64,000 bases of DNA from CAZAPG01 sp964486935 (GTDB lineage: Bacteria; Chloroflexota; Anaerolineae; 4572-78; J111), in assembly GCA_964486935.1 (NCBI GenBank), contig CAZAPG010000013.1, positions 1-64,000 of the forward strand, given 5' to 3'. Shown in pieces: positions 17,878 to 27,592 of the stretch (position 1 is its first letter; each line of letters opens with the position of its first letter). Position numbers and translations under genes: made by a program. A model generated the notes under the pieces. It saw only the letters and a list, made by a program, of their open reading frames with translations, ran no database searches and was not told the DNA's origin.

Positions 17878-18438
17878 ATGAGTATTAAACCCGACCACTG
17901 GATTGAAAAGATGGCGCTGGAACACAAAATGATTGAGCCGTTTGAGTCTAATCAGGTGCGCCAGGGCGTCATCTCCTACGGCGTGTCCTCCTATGGCTAC
18001 GATATTCGGGTGAGCGATGAGTTCAAAATTTTCACCAACGTCAACAACACCGTGGTAGACCCCAAACAGTTCGACAACCGCTCGTTTGTTGAATTTAAAG
18101 GCGAGGTCTGCACCATCCCCCCCAACTCGTTTGCGCTGGCCCGCACCATTGAATATTTTCGCATTCCCCGCAACGTGCTGACCATCTGCCTGGGCAAATC
18201 GACCTACGCCCGCTGCGGCATCATTGTCAATGTTACCCCCTTTGAGCCGGAGTGGGAAGGCTTTGTGACCATTGAAATTTCCAACACCACTCCCCTGCCC
18301 GCTCGCATCTACGCCAACGAGGGCATTGCCCAGGTTATCTTCTTTGAGGCCGACGAAGAATGTCGCGTGTCTTATGCCGATAAAAAGGGGAAATATCAGA
18401 AGCAGGTAGGCATTACTTTACCCAGCGTTGATAAATAA
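17878..18438 (+). CDS. dcd: dCTP deaminase
   Basis: 186 aa, the usual length. It deaminates dCTP to dUTP (or dUMP in bifunctional forms) in dTTP supply. Seen: SYGVSSYGYDIRVS, SFALARTIEYFRIP, GKSTYARCGIIVNVTPFEPEWEG, and the catalytic-Glu strand VTIEISNTTPLPARIYANEG. A strong AAGGAG lies just before the ATG. I cannot tell mono- from bifunctional type with certainty. Confidence 0.95.
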   Translation: MSIKPDHWIEKMALEHKMIEPFESNQVRQGVISYGVSSYGYDIRVSDEFKIFTNVNNTVVDPKQFDNRSFVEFKGEVCTIPPNSFALARTIEYFRIPRNVLTICLGKSTYARCGIIVNVTPFEPEWEGFVTIEISNTTPLPARIYANEGIAQVIFFEADEECRVSYADKKGKYQKQVGITLPSVDK

Positions 18439-18498
18439 CATTTATTGGTGGGAAGATGGCGCTTCATCAATTTCCAGGCCGCCGTTATGGGAATAATC

Positions 18499-19740
18499 TC
18501 AGCCCGCGCCATCTTCTCTGAAAATGGCTTCGGCGTAGCGGAGGAGTTCTTCTTTGCGCTCGGCGGGGGTTTCTCTGGAGTCCAGATAAAGCTCCAGCAC
18601 CTGGCGAGGGGTCAACTCTTCGGCGGAGAGGCCGCCCAGCCGGTGGCGCTGGCTGCGTTCGATATCGCGCACAATGCTGGCAATGTAGCTGGCCTGGCGC
18701 AGAGCCTGGCGGATTGGCTTGTCATCAAGCAAAATTTCCTGAGCCTCGGTAGCTTTGATGATGACCCGCGCCACCGCGCCATCCAGCGGATGCGCCTCCA
18801 GTTCATCCAAAATTTGGGCCATCGGGTCGTCGCTGGCGGTCACATCAATGCGAATGGTGACAAAGGGGCGGGCGCTGACCGGAACAAACTCCCATTTTGT
18901 TTGGCCGCGCTCCACGCTGGCCATAACAAAACCTTTGCGTTCCCCCTCTTCGCCAAAATCAATGCGTTCCAAACTGCCGGGGTAAACAATGGGCGGATGC
19001 TGGCCGTTGTTTAGCTCCTGGTGCTTGTGAATATGGCCCAGCGCCACATAATCCCATACCGGGTTGGCCAGCAAACTTTTGAGCACCACAATATCCCGGC
19101 CAATCATCACGCTCTGCTCGCTGCCTTGTTTGGCCTCGCTGACGCTCACGTGGGCGGTCAGTACGGCGGGGATATCGGGCTGCTCCTGGGCCTGGGCGGC
19201 CATATCCTGCAAGTTTTCGTGAATGTACTGGCCGATGGCCAGGTCCAGGTCATCCAGAGTCATATTTTGAAACTGCTCGTGGGCCAGCAGCCGGCTGCGC
19301 TGGGGGTACGGTATGGCGGCCACTTGCAAGGGCTGGCCGCGCCGGCAGGTAATTTGGTGGACTTCTTCTCTGGCGGCGACAATCACGCCCGGCACGTCGA
19401 GCACGCCAAAAATATCCAGGCTGCTGGCGGCCCGGTCGGCGGTAGCCATATCGTGGTTGCCGACCAGCAACACCACCGGCACGCCCTCGTCGGCCAGGCG
19501 TTTGATGCGGCGGGCAAACTCGCGCTGAAAGGTGGGGTTGGGCCGCTGGTTTTTGTAGGCGTCGCCGGCAAAAATGCAGATGTCCACCTCGCGCTCCAGG
19601 GCCATATCAATAACCTGACTCAACCGGCGCAAAAAGTCAACCACCCGGCTGTTCAGCCCCGAGGCCGAATCGAGCCGCCCGTAATTTTCCATACCAATGT
19701 GAATATCGGCCAGATGCAGCAGGTTGATGGCCTGGCTCAT
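18499..19740 (-). CDS. sbcD: DNA repair exonuclease SbcD/Mre11 type
   Basis: 413 aa. Metallophosphoesterase with the five phosphodiesterase motifs: LHLADIHIG, FAGDAYKNQRP, LVGNHDM, VLTAHVSVSE and ALGHIHKHQ. It is the nuclease subunit that works with the SbcC/Rad50 ATPase on hairpins and double-strand breaks; sbcC is not in this window. The C-terminal capping domain (~280-400) is present. The start is the ATG at 19740, overlapping the upstream TGA as ATGA with GGAGGAG ahead, so it is translationally coupled to the M28 peptidase gene. The TTG-started extension is rejected. Confidence 0.93.
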   Translation of the reverse strand: MSQAINLLHLADIHIGMENYGRLDSASGLNSRVVDFLRRLSQVIDMALEREVDICIFAGDAYKNQRPNPTFQREFARRIKRLADEGVPVVLLVGNHDMATADRAASSLDIFGVLDVPGVIVAAREEVHQITCRRGQPLQVAAIPYPQRSRLLAHEQFQNMTLDDLDLAIGQYIHENLQDMAAQAQEQPDIPAVLTAHVSVSEAKQGSEQSVMIGRDIVVLKSLLANPVWDYVALGHIHKHQELNNGQHPPIVYPGSLERIDFGEEGERKGFVMASVERGQTKWEFVPVSARPFVTIRIDVTASDDPMAQILDELEAHPLDGAVARVIIKATEAQEILLDDKPIRQALRQASYIASIVRDIERSQRHRLGGLSAEELTPRQVLELYLDSRETPAERKEELLRYAEAIFREDGAG

Positions 19741-20771
19741 TGTTTCTCCTCCAGCCACACTTGCAGGGTGCGGCCCACCCGCTCTAAACTTTGGGGACTG
19801 ACTTTATCGGCGGTGTCTTCAACGGTGTGCCAGTAGGGGTAGTCAAAATCAATAATATCCACGGCCGGGATGAGTCGCTCTAAAAAAGGGATGTGGTCGT
19901 CGATGATGGTGTGGCGGGGTTCGGGGATGAAGTAAGCGCCGTAGCCCAGTTTGGCCGCCACGGCCCAAATTTCTTCGGCCAGTTCCCGGGTTGAGTTGCG
20001 TTCAAAGTAAAGCTGCTGGTCGGCATCGCCGACCATATCGACCACCACCACGCTTTGGGGGTTGACCGTCAGATTTTCGGCCATGTGGCGCGCGCCCACG
20101 GAAAAGGGCCAGCCCTCCAGCCGGCCCCGGTCTTCGGCGTCGAAAAAGGCCAGCCAGACCTCATTTTTTAATGTGTCTTGCTCCAGCACGCGGGCCAGTT
20201 CAAGCAGCACGGCCACGCCGCTGGCCCCATCGTTGGCGCCGTCAATCCACTCTTCTCGCAGGGTGGGCACGGGGTCCTGGTCGGCGGCGGGGCGGGTATC
20301 GTAATGCGCCCCTAAAATGATAACCGGCCCGCTGCCGCCTTCTTTGCGGCCAATAATGTTGCGGCCTCGAACGCCTTTGAAGAAAAATTCCTGCGCTTCG
20401 GCCTGCCAGCCCAGTTGGGTCAATTCATCAATTATAAAATCGCCGGTGGCCCAACCCGCCTCGGAGCCGGTGGGGCGCGGGCCAATGGCTACCTGGGCCA
20501 GCACGTAATTGTAGGCCAGCTCGCCGTTGAAAATTAGCGGCTCCGGGTTGGCCTGGGTTGGGGTGGGCAGGGGACTGTTGGCGACGGCGGTGGGCGTTGG
20601 GGTTGAGCCGGTTGTGGGCGAGGGCAATGGCGCGGCTGCGGGTGGGGGCGTTGAAGTAGCCGTAGATGGCAATGATAAGGTAGCCGTTGGCTGAATCTGG
20701 GCGGCGCAACCGGTTAACCCGGCCAAAATCAACCCCAGCGCAATCCAGCCCGGCAGATAAGATTTTTTCAA
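19737..20771 (-). CDS. Secreted M28-family metallopeptidase lipoprotein (glutaminyl-cyclase-like)
   Basis: 344 aa, TTG start with GGAG upstream. A lipobox LAGLTGC places Cys at ~22, followed by a Ser/Thr/Pro linker to ~75. The zinc-peptidase core has the M28 ligands: AHYDTRP (His, Asp), GANDGASGVAVLLELAR (Asp), FFDAED (Glu) and WHTVEDT (His). The GRLEGWPFSVGARHMA segment and overall length resemble M28 glutaminyl-peptide cyclotransferases as much as aminopeptidases, so either aminopeptidase or pyroglutamate-forming activity is possible at the cell surface. It is coupled to sbcD, with no obvious functional link. Confidence 0.85.
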   Translation of the reverse strand: MKKSYLPGWIALGLILAGLTGCAAQIQPTATLSLPSTATSTPPPAAAPLPSPTTGSTPTPTAVANSPLPTPTQANPEPLIFNGELAYNYVLAQVAIGPRPTGSEAGWATGDFIIDELTQLGWQAEAQEFFFKGVRGRNIIGRKEGGSGPVIILGAHYDTRPAADQDPVPTLREEWIDGANDGASGVAVLLELARVLEQDTLKNEVWLAFFDAEDRGRLEGWPFSVGARHMAENLTVNPQSVVVVDMVGDADQQLYFERNSTRELAEEIWAVAAKLGYGAYFIPEPRHTIIDDHIPFLERLIPAVDIIDFDYPYWHTVEDTADKVSPQSLERVGRTLQVWLEEKQ

Positions 20772-20789
20772 GGCAGCGGCTCCGGTGGT

Positions 20790-21629
20790 TTAATTTTTCT
20801 TTTTGCGCTTTTTGGGGCCTTCGGCAATTACTTCCACTTCGCTGGCTAAAATCTCAACGTAGCTGTCGTTTTCTTCGGTTTGCAGCAGCACGGTTTCTTT
20901 GATAACGTTGAGGCCCCGCACCACGCCCACCGCGCCCTCATTGGTTTTTACCTGCGCGTTGACCCTGGGTAAATTTTCTTTTATTTCACTGTACTGGTCA
21001 TTTTCATAGGCCAGGCAGCAGAGCAGCCGCCCGCACAGGCCCGAAATTTCGGCCGGGGCCAGCGGCAATCCCTGATTTTTGGCCATGCGAATGGAAACCG
21101 GGTGGAACTCGGTGAGCCAGCTAGAGCAGCACAGGCGACGCCCGCAGCGGCCATAGCCATCTAAAATTTTGGTTTCATCGCGGGCGCCCACCTGCTTCAT
21201 CTCAATGCGGGTTTCAAAGGCGCGGCCCAGATCTTTTACCAGGTCTCTAAAATCTACCCGCTGCTCGGCGGCAAAAGAAAATACCAGCCGGGTGCCGTCA
21301 AAGTTGTAATCGGCTTTAAGCACCTTGATGGGCACGCCCAGCTTTTTGGCCAGTTCGCTACATTTTTGGGCGGCCTCCGGCTCTTTGGCCCGATACTCTT
21401 CGGCCTGAATTAAATCAACCGGCGTGGCCTTCCGAACGACTCGCTTGAGTTTGCCTTTCAGCTCGCTTTTGGGCACATCGCGGATGGGCTGAACAACCGT
21501 TCCCATCTCCATGCCCCGCGAGGTTTCAACAATCACGCGGGTATCAAAATCTAAATCGTTCAGGGGATGGGGGTCAAAGTAATATATTTTTGTAACGGGT
21601 CTAAATCTAACGCCTACTATTTGCGGCAT
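20790..21629 (-). CDS. ricT: PSP1-domain protein, RicT/YaaT family
   Basis: 279 aa. Family members form the Ric (Y) complex in Bacillus, which affects RNase Y-dependent mRNA processing, and carry FeS clusters. The cysteine motifs CGRRLCCSSWL and LCGRLLCCLAYE and the leading VVGVRF-like strand are present. It has a Lys/Arg-rich C-terminal tail. It lies 25 bp downstream of holB, the same order as holB-yaaT in Firmicutes. AAGGA precedes the ATG. Its role in this organism is inferred from the family. Confidence 0.9.
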   Translation of the reverse strand: MPQIVGVRFRPVTKIYYFDPHPLNDLDFDTRVIVETSRGMEMGTVVQPIRDVPKSELKGKLKRVVRKATPVDLIQAEEYRAKEPEAAQKCSELAKKLGVPIKVLKADYNFDGTRLVFSFAAEQRVDFRDLVKDLGRAFETRIEMKQVGARDETKILDGYGRCGRRLCCSSWLTEFHPVSIRMAKNQGLPLAPAEISGLCGRLLCCLAYENDQYSEIKENLPRVNAQVKTNEGAVGVVRGLNVIKETVLLQTEENDSYVEILASEVEVIAEGPKKRKKKN

Positions 21630-21654
21630 AATGTTCCTTTGTAAATAGCCTTAT

Positions 21655-22668
21655 TTATTTTCCAAGAAAACTCATATCGCTGTAACGCGGTAATTTCAGC
21701 AAAACTACTTCTAAATTAAGCCTGGGGTTTATGTTGCGTTCCAAATTTAGCAGCGCCATTTGCAGGCGAACAATCACTTCTTTTATTTGCCCAACCGTGC
21801 TGTGGCGAGAAATGGCGCTCAGGGTGTTGTGCCAATCTAAATTGATAATTTTGGTTTGAGCGCCGCTTTTTAACAGCAACAAATCTCGCCAGATGATGAG
21901 CCACAGGGTGAGCGTTTCTTTGAGCGCAAGTACATCCCGACTCTTCTCGTGCGCGTAATCCAGCCGTTCGGCGCGGTGCATCCGCAGCAGGTCGAGCAAA
22001 TCCGACAAATACCCGGCCCGGCGGGTTATAAAGGACTCATCGGCCAGCGCCCGCGCAGCCCAACCCAGGCGTCCGGCGCATAGTTGGGCCAGCAGTTCGG
22101 CCTGCTCCGGCAAGGCCTGCCACTGGCGCTGCAAAGCCTCCACAATCTGGATATCGGGCAGCGGCCTAAGCGTCAATATCTGGCAGCGCGAAACAATGGT
22201 GGGCAGCAGGTTGCCGGGGTCGGCGGCGGTCAAAATCAACACCACCGGCGCGGGCGGTTCCTCCAGCGTTTTTAGCAGCGCGTTGGCCGCGCTGGTGGTG
22301 GCCCGTTCAAAATTGCACAACAGCGCCACCCGATGCTGCCCCTCCAGCGGCGAGAGCGAAAGTTCTCGCTGCAACTCGCGTATCTGGTCTATTTTGAGCG
22401 GTTCGTGGTCGTCGTCAAATACGCGAATATCGGGATGGTTGCCGCTGATTAATTTGCGACAAGAACGACACTGGCCGCATGGCCTGGTCTGCTCAAGGCA
22501 GTTTAAATATTGCCCAAAAAATCGGGCCAAGCTGCTTTTGCCTACATTGGGCGGGCCGGTGATTAACAAAGATTGCGAAATCCGCCCGCTTTGCGCCTGA
22601 CGTTGCAGCAGGTCAACGGCCCAGTCATGTCCCACCAGGGGAATTTTGAAGTCTTGATTATCGCTCAT
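21655..22668 (-). CDS. holB: DNA polymerase III delta' subunit
   Basis: 337 aa. Clamp-loader subunit of the replisome. AAA+ features: Walker A GPPNVGKS, a four-Cys zinc module (CLEQTRPCGQCRSC), a degenerate Walker B region, sensor-1 region ALLKTLEEPP and the SRC motif in VSRCQIL. The C-terminal helical collar is present. The ATG start lacks a clear Shine-Dalgarno. It forms a unit with ricT. Length and motifs fit delta' rather than tau/gamma. Confidence 0.92.
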   Translation of the reverse strand: MSDNQDFKIPLVGHDWAVDLLQRQAQSGRISQSLLITGPPNVGKSSLARFFGQYLNCLEQTRPCGQCRSCRKLISGNHPDIRVFDDDHEPLKIDQIRELQRELSLSPLEGQHRVALLCNFERATTSAANALLKTLEEPPAPVVLILTAADPGNLLPTIVSRCQILTLRPLPDIQIVEALQRQWQALPEQAELLAQLCAGRLGWAARALADESFITRRAGYLSDLLDLLRMHRAERLDYAHEKSRDVLALKETLTLWLIIWRDLLLLKSGAQTKIINLDWHNTLSAISRHSTVGQIKEVIVRLQMALLNLERNINPRLNLEVVLLKLPRYSDMSFLGK

Positions 22669-22716
22669 CGACTGTTTATTTTACCATAAGCTCATTTAAA
22701 ATGCAGATTTGAGCTA

Positions 22717-22746
22717 TTGGACATTCGCCCCTTTCAATGCTATCAT
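22717..22746 (+). promoter_or_regulatory. Promoter of the 22758 gene
   Basis: TTGGAC (22717-22722), an 18-bp spacer and TATCAT (22741-22746). The predicted start at ~22753 is only about 5 nt before the ATG at 22758, so the transcript may be nearly leaderless. Confidence 0.5.
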
Positions 22747-22757
22747 ACTTTTCTTGT

Positions 22758-24386
22758 ATGAAAACATGGAGAGATGCGCCAACCCCATTTGCCGCCGGAG
22801 GCATGTTATCCCTGGCGGTAATTTTCATCATAACTGCCTGCAATGGCGGCAGCGCGGCTGCGCCGGCCACCCCCACCGAAGCCCCCGCCACGGCTACCGC
22901 AACCGCTACGCCTACCTCACCGCCAATTGCCACCGCTACCCGGCAGCCTACGTTTACGCCAGTTAGCTCTACACCCACCCGCGCGCCAAAAATGACTGCT
23001 ACCCCCACGCCCAGCGCAAGCCCCACCCAATCGCCAACCGCCACCGCTACAGCGCCGCCAAAGGCCACGCCTCAACCTGAGGCCGCCGGGGTAACGGCGT
23101 CTGAAACCAGCCTTACCTTACCAACGTACCCCTTTAAGGATTATCTGGTCGAGCAAATCGACCCGGTTTATAACATTCCGGTTTACTACTTCAACCGGGC
23201 CGAATACGAGTCGGCCAACCCTACCCCCACCCCGGTTGAGTACCGGGCTGTTGTGCTGGAAAACGAGTACCTGCGGCTCACCTTTTTGCCACAGTTGGGC
23301 GGACGCCTCTACAGCGCGGTGATAAAAACCACCGGCCAGGAGGTATTCTATCACAACCCGGTGGTCAAGCCCTCGCGCTATGGCGGGTTGCAGCCCGCCG
23401 AGGCTAACTGGTGGCTGGCTACCGGCGGCATGGAATGGGCCTACCCCACTTACGAGCACGGCTACCGTTTTGGCGTGCCGTGGGAGTACCGCATAGCCCA
23501 AACTGCCGGCAGCGCCACCATCACCCTGAGCGATACGGCTGCCAACCGGGTTGGGCTGGAAGTGGCCGTTACCCTGCCCGCCGAGAGCGCCGCCTTTACC
23601 GTGGCCCCCAAACTTGTCAACAACAGCCCCAATAGCGCCCCCATCCAGTTGTGGACCAACGCCGCGCTAACTCTGACCTCCGGCTCTATGTCGCCCGACA
23701 CCCGGTTTGTGGCGCCCACCCAGGTCATCACCATCCACAGCCGGGGCGAGTCCGGCTGGTCTGTACCCGGCGAGCGCGAACCAGCGCCCTGGCCGCAGGT
23801 AGGCGAAACCGATTTGAGCGACTACCGCCAATGGGCCAACTATCTGGGCTTTTTTGTGCCCAATCAGGCCGCTCCTTTTGTGGGGGCCTACAATGCCGCT
23901 ACCCGGTTGGGTATCGTTAGACTTGCGCCTGCCGAAGCAAATTCTGGCAGCAGCAAGGTGTTTGCCTTTGGCGTTGATTTTCCCGACCGCAGCTACACCG
24001 ATGACGAGTCCCAATATTTTGAAATTTGGGGCGGGGCCAACGCCGGCTTTTGGCCCGAATATGACATTGTGCTGCCCGCCGGCGACACGCTGGGCTGGCA
24101 GGAGCAGTGGTGGCCGCTGGCCGGGTTAAACGGCCTCACCTGGGCCACGGCCAATGCGGCGATTCACCTTGAGCAACGTGGCAATGTCCAGCTATTATCG
24201 GCCCTGGTATCGCGGCCTGTTCAGGGCCAAATAGAGGTTATGGCCGCCGGCGAGCCTATTCTTGATGAAAATTTTTCTGCCGGCCCGGATAAACCGCTCA
24301 CATGGGAGTTTGCGGCTGACGGGCCTCTACAAATTATATTGACCGGCAGCAACGGCGTCGGCCTGCTGGAGTACAAAACCAATTAA
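22758..24386 (+). CDS. Secreted lipoprotein with DUF5107/mutarotase-like domain
   Basis: 542 aa from the ATG at 22758, the first in-frame ATG after the predicted promoter. A signal segment with lipobox (VIFIITAC, Cys ~28) is followed by a Thr/Pro/Ala linker to ~110. The rest resembles a DUF5107 galactose-mutarotase-like beta-sandwich: VVLENEYLRLTFLPQLGGRLYS, GMEWAYPTYEHGYRFG, FGVDFPDRSYTDDESQYFEIWGG and GLNGLTWATANAA. Such domains bind or process sugars. Surface carbohydrate binding is inferred; no catalytic residue is assigned. Confidence 0.78.
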   Translation: MKTWRDAPTPFAAGGMLSLAVIFIITACNGGSAAAPATPTEAPATATATATPTSPPIATATRQPTFTPVSSTPTRAPKMTATPTPSASPTQSPTATATAPPKATPQPEAAGVTASETSLTLPTYPFKDYLVEQIDPVYNIPVYYFNRAEYESANPTPTPVEYRAVVLENEYLRLTFLPQLGGRLYSAVIKTTGQEVFYHNPVVKPSRYGGLQPAEANWWLATGGMEWAYPTYEHGYRFGVPWEYRIAQTAGSATITLSDTAANRVGLEVAVTLPAESAAFTVAPKLVNNSPNSAPIQLWTNAALTLTSGSMSPDTRFVAPTQVITIHSRGESGWSVPGEREPAPWPQVGETDLSDYRQWANYLGFFVPNQAAPFVGAYNAATRLGIVRLAPAEANSGSSKVFAFGVDFPDRSYTDDESQYFEIWGGANAGFWPEYDIVLPAGDTLGWQEQWWPLAGLNGLTWATANAAIHLEQRGNVQLLSALVSRPVQGQIEVMAAGEPILDENFSAGPDKPLTWEFAADGPLQIILTGSNGVGLLEYKTN

Positions 24387-24393
24387 ACTAAAG

Positions 24394-26616
24394 ATGACAG
24401 ACGAGTTTACCATCCAGTGCCAGAACTGCGGCACTTACTACAACGACCTGCAAGATGTGTGCCCCTACTGTGGCGAGCCGCAGCCGGCCTCAACCCAACA
24501 AGATATTGCGCCTGTTGAAGAGGCGTTGCTGCCAGATGAGCCGGCAGAGGAATTTTATGCCGGCCCGCTCCCTCTGGCTGAAGAGGACGCCCCGGCAGAT
24601 GAGTCTTACTTGCCGGCTGAAGAGGAAGAGGATTTTCTGCCGGACGACCCCTTTATTGACGACGACATTTTTGCCGTTGCCGGGGCAACCGAAGAGCCAC
24701 TCGACGAGCTTATTATTGATGAAGACTCCGGCGATGACTACGAGCAAGAAATTCACTACCCCTATCCCGTAGCGCAGCAATTGGCCATTGAGCCGCCCAA
24801 CCAGGCCGACGGCCTGCTGGTCGATAACGCCCCGGCCGCCGCCAGCCGCTTTACCTGGCGGCGCATTTTATCTGGCTGCCTGGGGCTGGTTATTTGCGGC
24901 ATATTGCTATACGGCGGAATTGGCCTGCTGGCCGTGCGAGAGGGGTTGCAAGAACGCGCCCAAATTGCCCAAACCGAATCTCAGGCGCACTATGAAAGAG
25001 GGCAGGAACATTTGGCTAACAACGCTATTGAGTTAGCCATTGCCGAGTTTGAGCAAGCCATCAAACTCAACCCCAATTTTACCGAAGCCCGGCAGGCCCT
25101 GCGCGAGGCCCAGCGCATAGCCCAGGCCCAACCCACCCCTACCTCGCAAACGCGCTCGGCTGCCGCCGCCGACCTGCTGGCCCAGGCCAAAACCCAGTTG
25201 AACCGCCAGGAGTGGGCTATGGCCGTTCAAACCTTTTCTCAGGTGCGAGACCTTGACCCGGATTATAATACCGAAGAGGTTTCAGAAGCGCTGTATCAGG
25301 CTCACTACCAGTTGGGGCTACAGGCTATTGCCTCAAGCCAGCTTGAAGCGGCGCTGGACGCTTTTGAAAACGCCCTGGCAGAGCGTCCAAACGACCCGGA
25401 CGCGCTGGCCGAGCAGGCTAACGCCCTGCTCTATTTAGATGGCCTAAACGCGCAAATTTCAGACCCCCAAAACGCCGTTGAAATTTTTAATCGGCTCTAT
25501 CGACAGGACGAAACCTATCTGGATGTGAAAGAGCAGTTATTTCAGGCCTACCAGCTTTTTGGCGACCAACTGGCCGGCGAGGGCGACTGGTGCCAGGCCC
25601 AGGTACAATACACCGAAGCCAACACCCTGCGGCCCGGCACCGAGCTGCAAGCCAAACTTCAAAATAGCGAAACTCGCTGCCGGCAAACCGGCCCGGTTGC
25701 CGGCGCCACTACACCGCCTGCCCAGGCCCCGGCAGCAGATACCAATATCACCGCGCCCCAGGCCACGGCAACCCTTACCCCAACCACTCAGATAGCGCCT
25801 TCACCGGCCGGCGCCGGCTCTATTGTTTTTTCGGCCTTCAACATTAACGAGGCGCGTTGGGAAATTGTCTCGCTGCCGGTAGCGGGCGGAGAACCTAAAG
25901 TGTTGGTCGTCAACGCTACCATGCCCGCAGTCAGTCCCAACACTGAACTGTTGCTCTATCACTCGGAATTGGTCGATTCAGAGGGTCTACACGTTTTAAA
26001 TTTAACAACCGGCCAGGACCAGCGCCTGACTACTGTAAGAGCGCATATTTTACCGCGCTGGGGCGGCAGCAACACGGATTTTATATTTGTAGCCCAGGAA
26101 GGCGCTACAGGGCGGTGGCTGGTTCATCACGGCTTTGCCGATGGCAAGAGCGACCCGGTGATTATTGGCGATGGCCGCACGCCCGATTGGTCAAGCGACA
26201 ATGGCGTGATTGCCTACCAGGGCACCGACCCGGAAGGCAACAACCCCGGAATTTATCTGGTTCCATTTGAGGGCGGCAAACCCACCAGATTAACCAACCA
26301 CGAAAGCGACCGCTCGCCTGCCTTCTCGCCCAATGGCTCGCAGTTGGCCTACATGTCTACCCGCAGCGGCAATTGGGATATCTTTGTGGCCAGCACCGCC
26401 GGCAGCGCCCCCCGACAACTGACCACCGCTGCCGGTAATGATGGGTTGCCTGTCTGGTCGCCGGATGGCAACCAAATTGCTTATGTGTCAGACTCAGATG
26501 GCAGTTGGGCCATTTACGCCATCAATGCCGGCGGCGGCTCGCCCACCAAAATAACCGATTGGGATGGCGCCAAACGCCCCGACTGGTTGCTTTCTCAAAT
26601 TTGGTGGACACGTTAG
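24394..26616 (+). CDS. Zinc-ribbon, single-TM, TPR and PD40-propeller protein
   Basis: 740 aa. N-terminal zinc ribbon with CQNCG and CPYCG (9-30), a very acidic linker (~35-130), one TM helix at ~155-180, then TPR-like helical repeats (~190-430, e.g. AIAEFEQAIKLNPNFTEA and LDAFENALAERPNDPDAL). After a Thr/Pro linker, the last ~270 residues form TolB-like PD40 repeats (FSPNGSQLAYMSTRSGNWDIF and similar). The topology implies a cytoplasmic ribbon and an extracytoplasmic TPR-propeller, suggesting a scaffold or sensor; no enzyme motif is seen. It starts 7 bp after the preceding lipoprotein gene and is probably co-transcribed. Confidence 0.75.
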   Translation: MTDEFTIQCQNCGTYYNDLQDVCPYCGEPQPASTQQDIAPVEEALLPDEPAEEFYAGPLPLAEEDAPADESYLPAEEEEDFLPDDPFIDDDIFAVAGATEEPLDELIIDEDSGDDYEQEIHYPYPVAQQLAIEPPNQADGLLVDNAPAAASRFTWRRILSGCLGLVICGILLYGGIGLLAVREGLQERAQIAQTESQAHYERGQEHLANNAIELAIAEFEQAIKLNPNFTEARQALREAQRIAQAQPTPTSQTRSAAAADLLAQAKTQLNRQEWAMAVQTFSQVRDLDPDYNTEEVSEALYQAHYQLGLQAIASSQLEAALDAFENALAERPNDPDALAEQANALLYLDGLNAQISDPQNAVEIFNRLYRQDETYLDVKEQLFQAYQLFGDQLAGEGDWCQAQVQYTEANTLRPGTELQAKLQNSETRCRQTGPVAGATTPPAQAPAADTNITAPQATATLTPTTQIAPSPAGAGSIVFSAFNINEARWEIVSLPVAGGEPKVLVVNATMPAVSPNTELLLYHSELVDSEGLHVLNLTTGQDQRLTTVRAHILPRWGGSNTDFIFVAQEGATGRWLVHHGFADGKSDPVIIGDGRTPDWSSDNGVIAYQGTDPEGNNPGIYLVPFEGGKPTRLTNHESDRSPAFSPNGSQLAYMSTRSGNWDIFVASTAGSAPRQLTTAAGNDGLPVWSPDGNQIAYVSDSDGSWAIYAINAGGGSPTKITDWDGAKRPDWLLSQIWWTR

Positions 26617-26696
26617 GTTTGGTTTGGGGCTGTTACTTATTTGAAGCCCAGTCGTTTGATTTTTGCCACAACTTAAACTATACTTGCTGTTGTTGA

Positions 26697-26771
26697 CGGG
26701 GTGTAGCTCAGCCCGGTTAGAGTGCTTGCTTTGGGAGCAAGAGGCCGACGGTTCAAATCCGTCCACCCCGA
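26697..26771 (+). tRNA. tRNA-Pro(TGG)
   Basis: A complete cloverleaf with acceptor CGGGGTG/CACCCCG, anticodon loop UUUGGGA (anticodon UGG) and T arm GACGG/CCGTC. No encoded CCA. Confidence 0.95.
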
Positions 26772-26774
26772 CTA

Positions 26775-26801
26775 AACGTCGCTTATTTGGGCGGCGTTTT
26801 T
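26775..26801 (+). terminator. Terminator after tRNA-Pro
   Basis: AACGTCGC pairs with GCGGCGTT (8 bp with one G:U) and is followed by TTTTTGTG. Confidence 0.75.
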
Positions 26802-27022
26802 GTGTCTAATTCCACTCTCAAAGGTCTTTCGTCTTCAGGCGCTATGACCAATTACCCAGCCATACAACCTTAATTAATACTAGACCTGTCTGCATTTCTT
26901 GAGTATACTATCGTCAGTTAATTCTAGCTGCGAACTTACCAAATCAATACAGGGCTAAGCCCAGAAACAGCGCCGCACCGGGCGTTACTTTGTTGGGCTT
27001 TCATAAATATGGGGGAGATTGT

Positions 27023-27418
27023 ATGACCGGCGACGTTGCCAAGCTAGCTCGCGTACTCTACGTTGAAGACGACAAAGATTTGCAGATTCCTATCTCGCGA
27101 ATGTTGGGGTTGTTAGGCTACGAAGTTGCCTGCGCCGATAACGGCAAAATGGGCGTCGAAAAGGCAGAGGACTGGCAACCGGATGTTATTTTAATGGATG
27201 TCCGCATGCCGGTTATGAACGGCCCCGATGCGATTAGAATTTTGCGCAGCAAGCCAGAAACCCAACACACCCCTATATTTGTGGTTTCGGCTTACTCCGA
27301 CGCCAAAACCCGCGAAACCTGCCGGCAGGCTGGGGCCGATGCATTTTTTAACAAACCTGTTGATATTGAAAAAATTGACGCGGCTATCAAAGAACGCCTA
27401 AAGCCAGTTAACCGCTAA
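27023..27418 (+). CDS. Single-domain response regulator (CheY-like receiver)
   Basis: 131 aa from the ATG at 27023, preceded by GGGGGAG; the frame opens earlier without a ribosome site. Receiver motifs: acidic pair in VLYVEDDKD, phospho-acceptor Asp in VILMDVRMPVMNGP, conserved Ser in VVSAYSD and Lys in FFNKPVD. There is no output domain, so it probably acts by protein contact or in a phosphorelay. No histidine kinase is nearby, so it is an orphan, flanked by tRNA genes. Confidence 0.92.
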   Translation: MTGDVAKLARVLYVEDDKDLQIPISRMLGLLGYEVACADNGKMGVEKAEDWQPDVILMDVRMPVMNGPDAIRILRSKPETQHTPIFVVSAYSDAKTRETCRQAGADAFFNKPVDIEKIDAAIKERLKPVNR

Positions 27419-27483
27419 CCCTCACCCGTCCACCGCCAAAACTTTACACATCAAGATGATTTGAATATAATACCTTGTGCTGC

Positions 27484-27554
27484 GCGGGCATAGTTTAATG
27501 GTAAAACTCTAGCCTTCCAAGCTAGTTATACGGGTTCGATTCCCGTTGCCCGCT
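27484..27554 (+). tRNA. tRNA-Gly(TCC)
   Basis: A complete cloverleaf with acceptor GCGGGCA/TGCCCGC, anticodon loop CUUCCAA (anticodon UCC) and T arm CGGGTTCGATTCCCG. It lies 6 bp before the split tRNA-Ile gene and is probably co-transcribed with it. Confidence 0.95.
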
Positions 27555-27592
27555 TGTTTGGGGCCCTTAGCTCAGCGGTTAGAGCGACCGGC

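Noticed and set aside
18445..19836. Two plus-strand ORFs (189 and 271 codons) over sbcD
   Set aside because: Opposite-frame shadows; all phosphoesterase motifs are on the minus strand.
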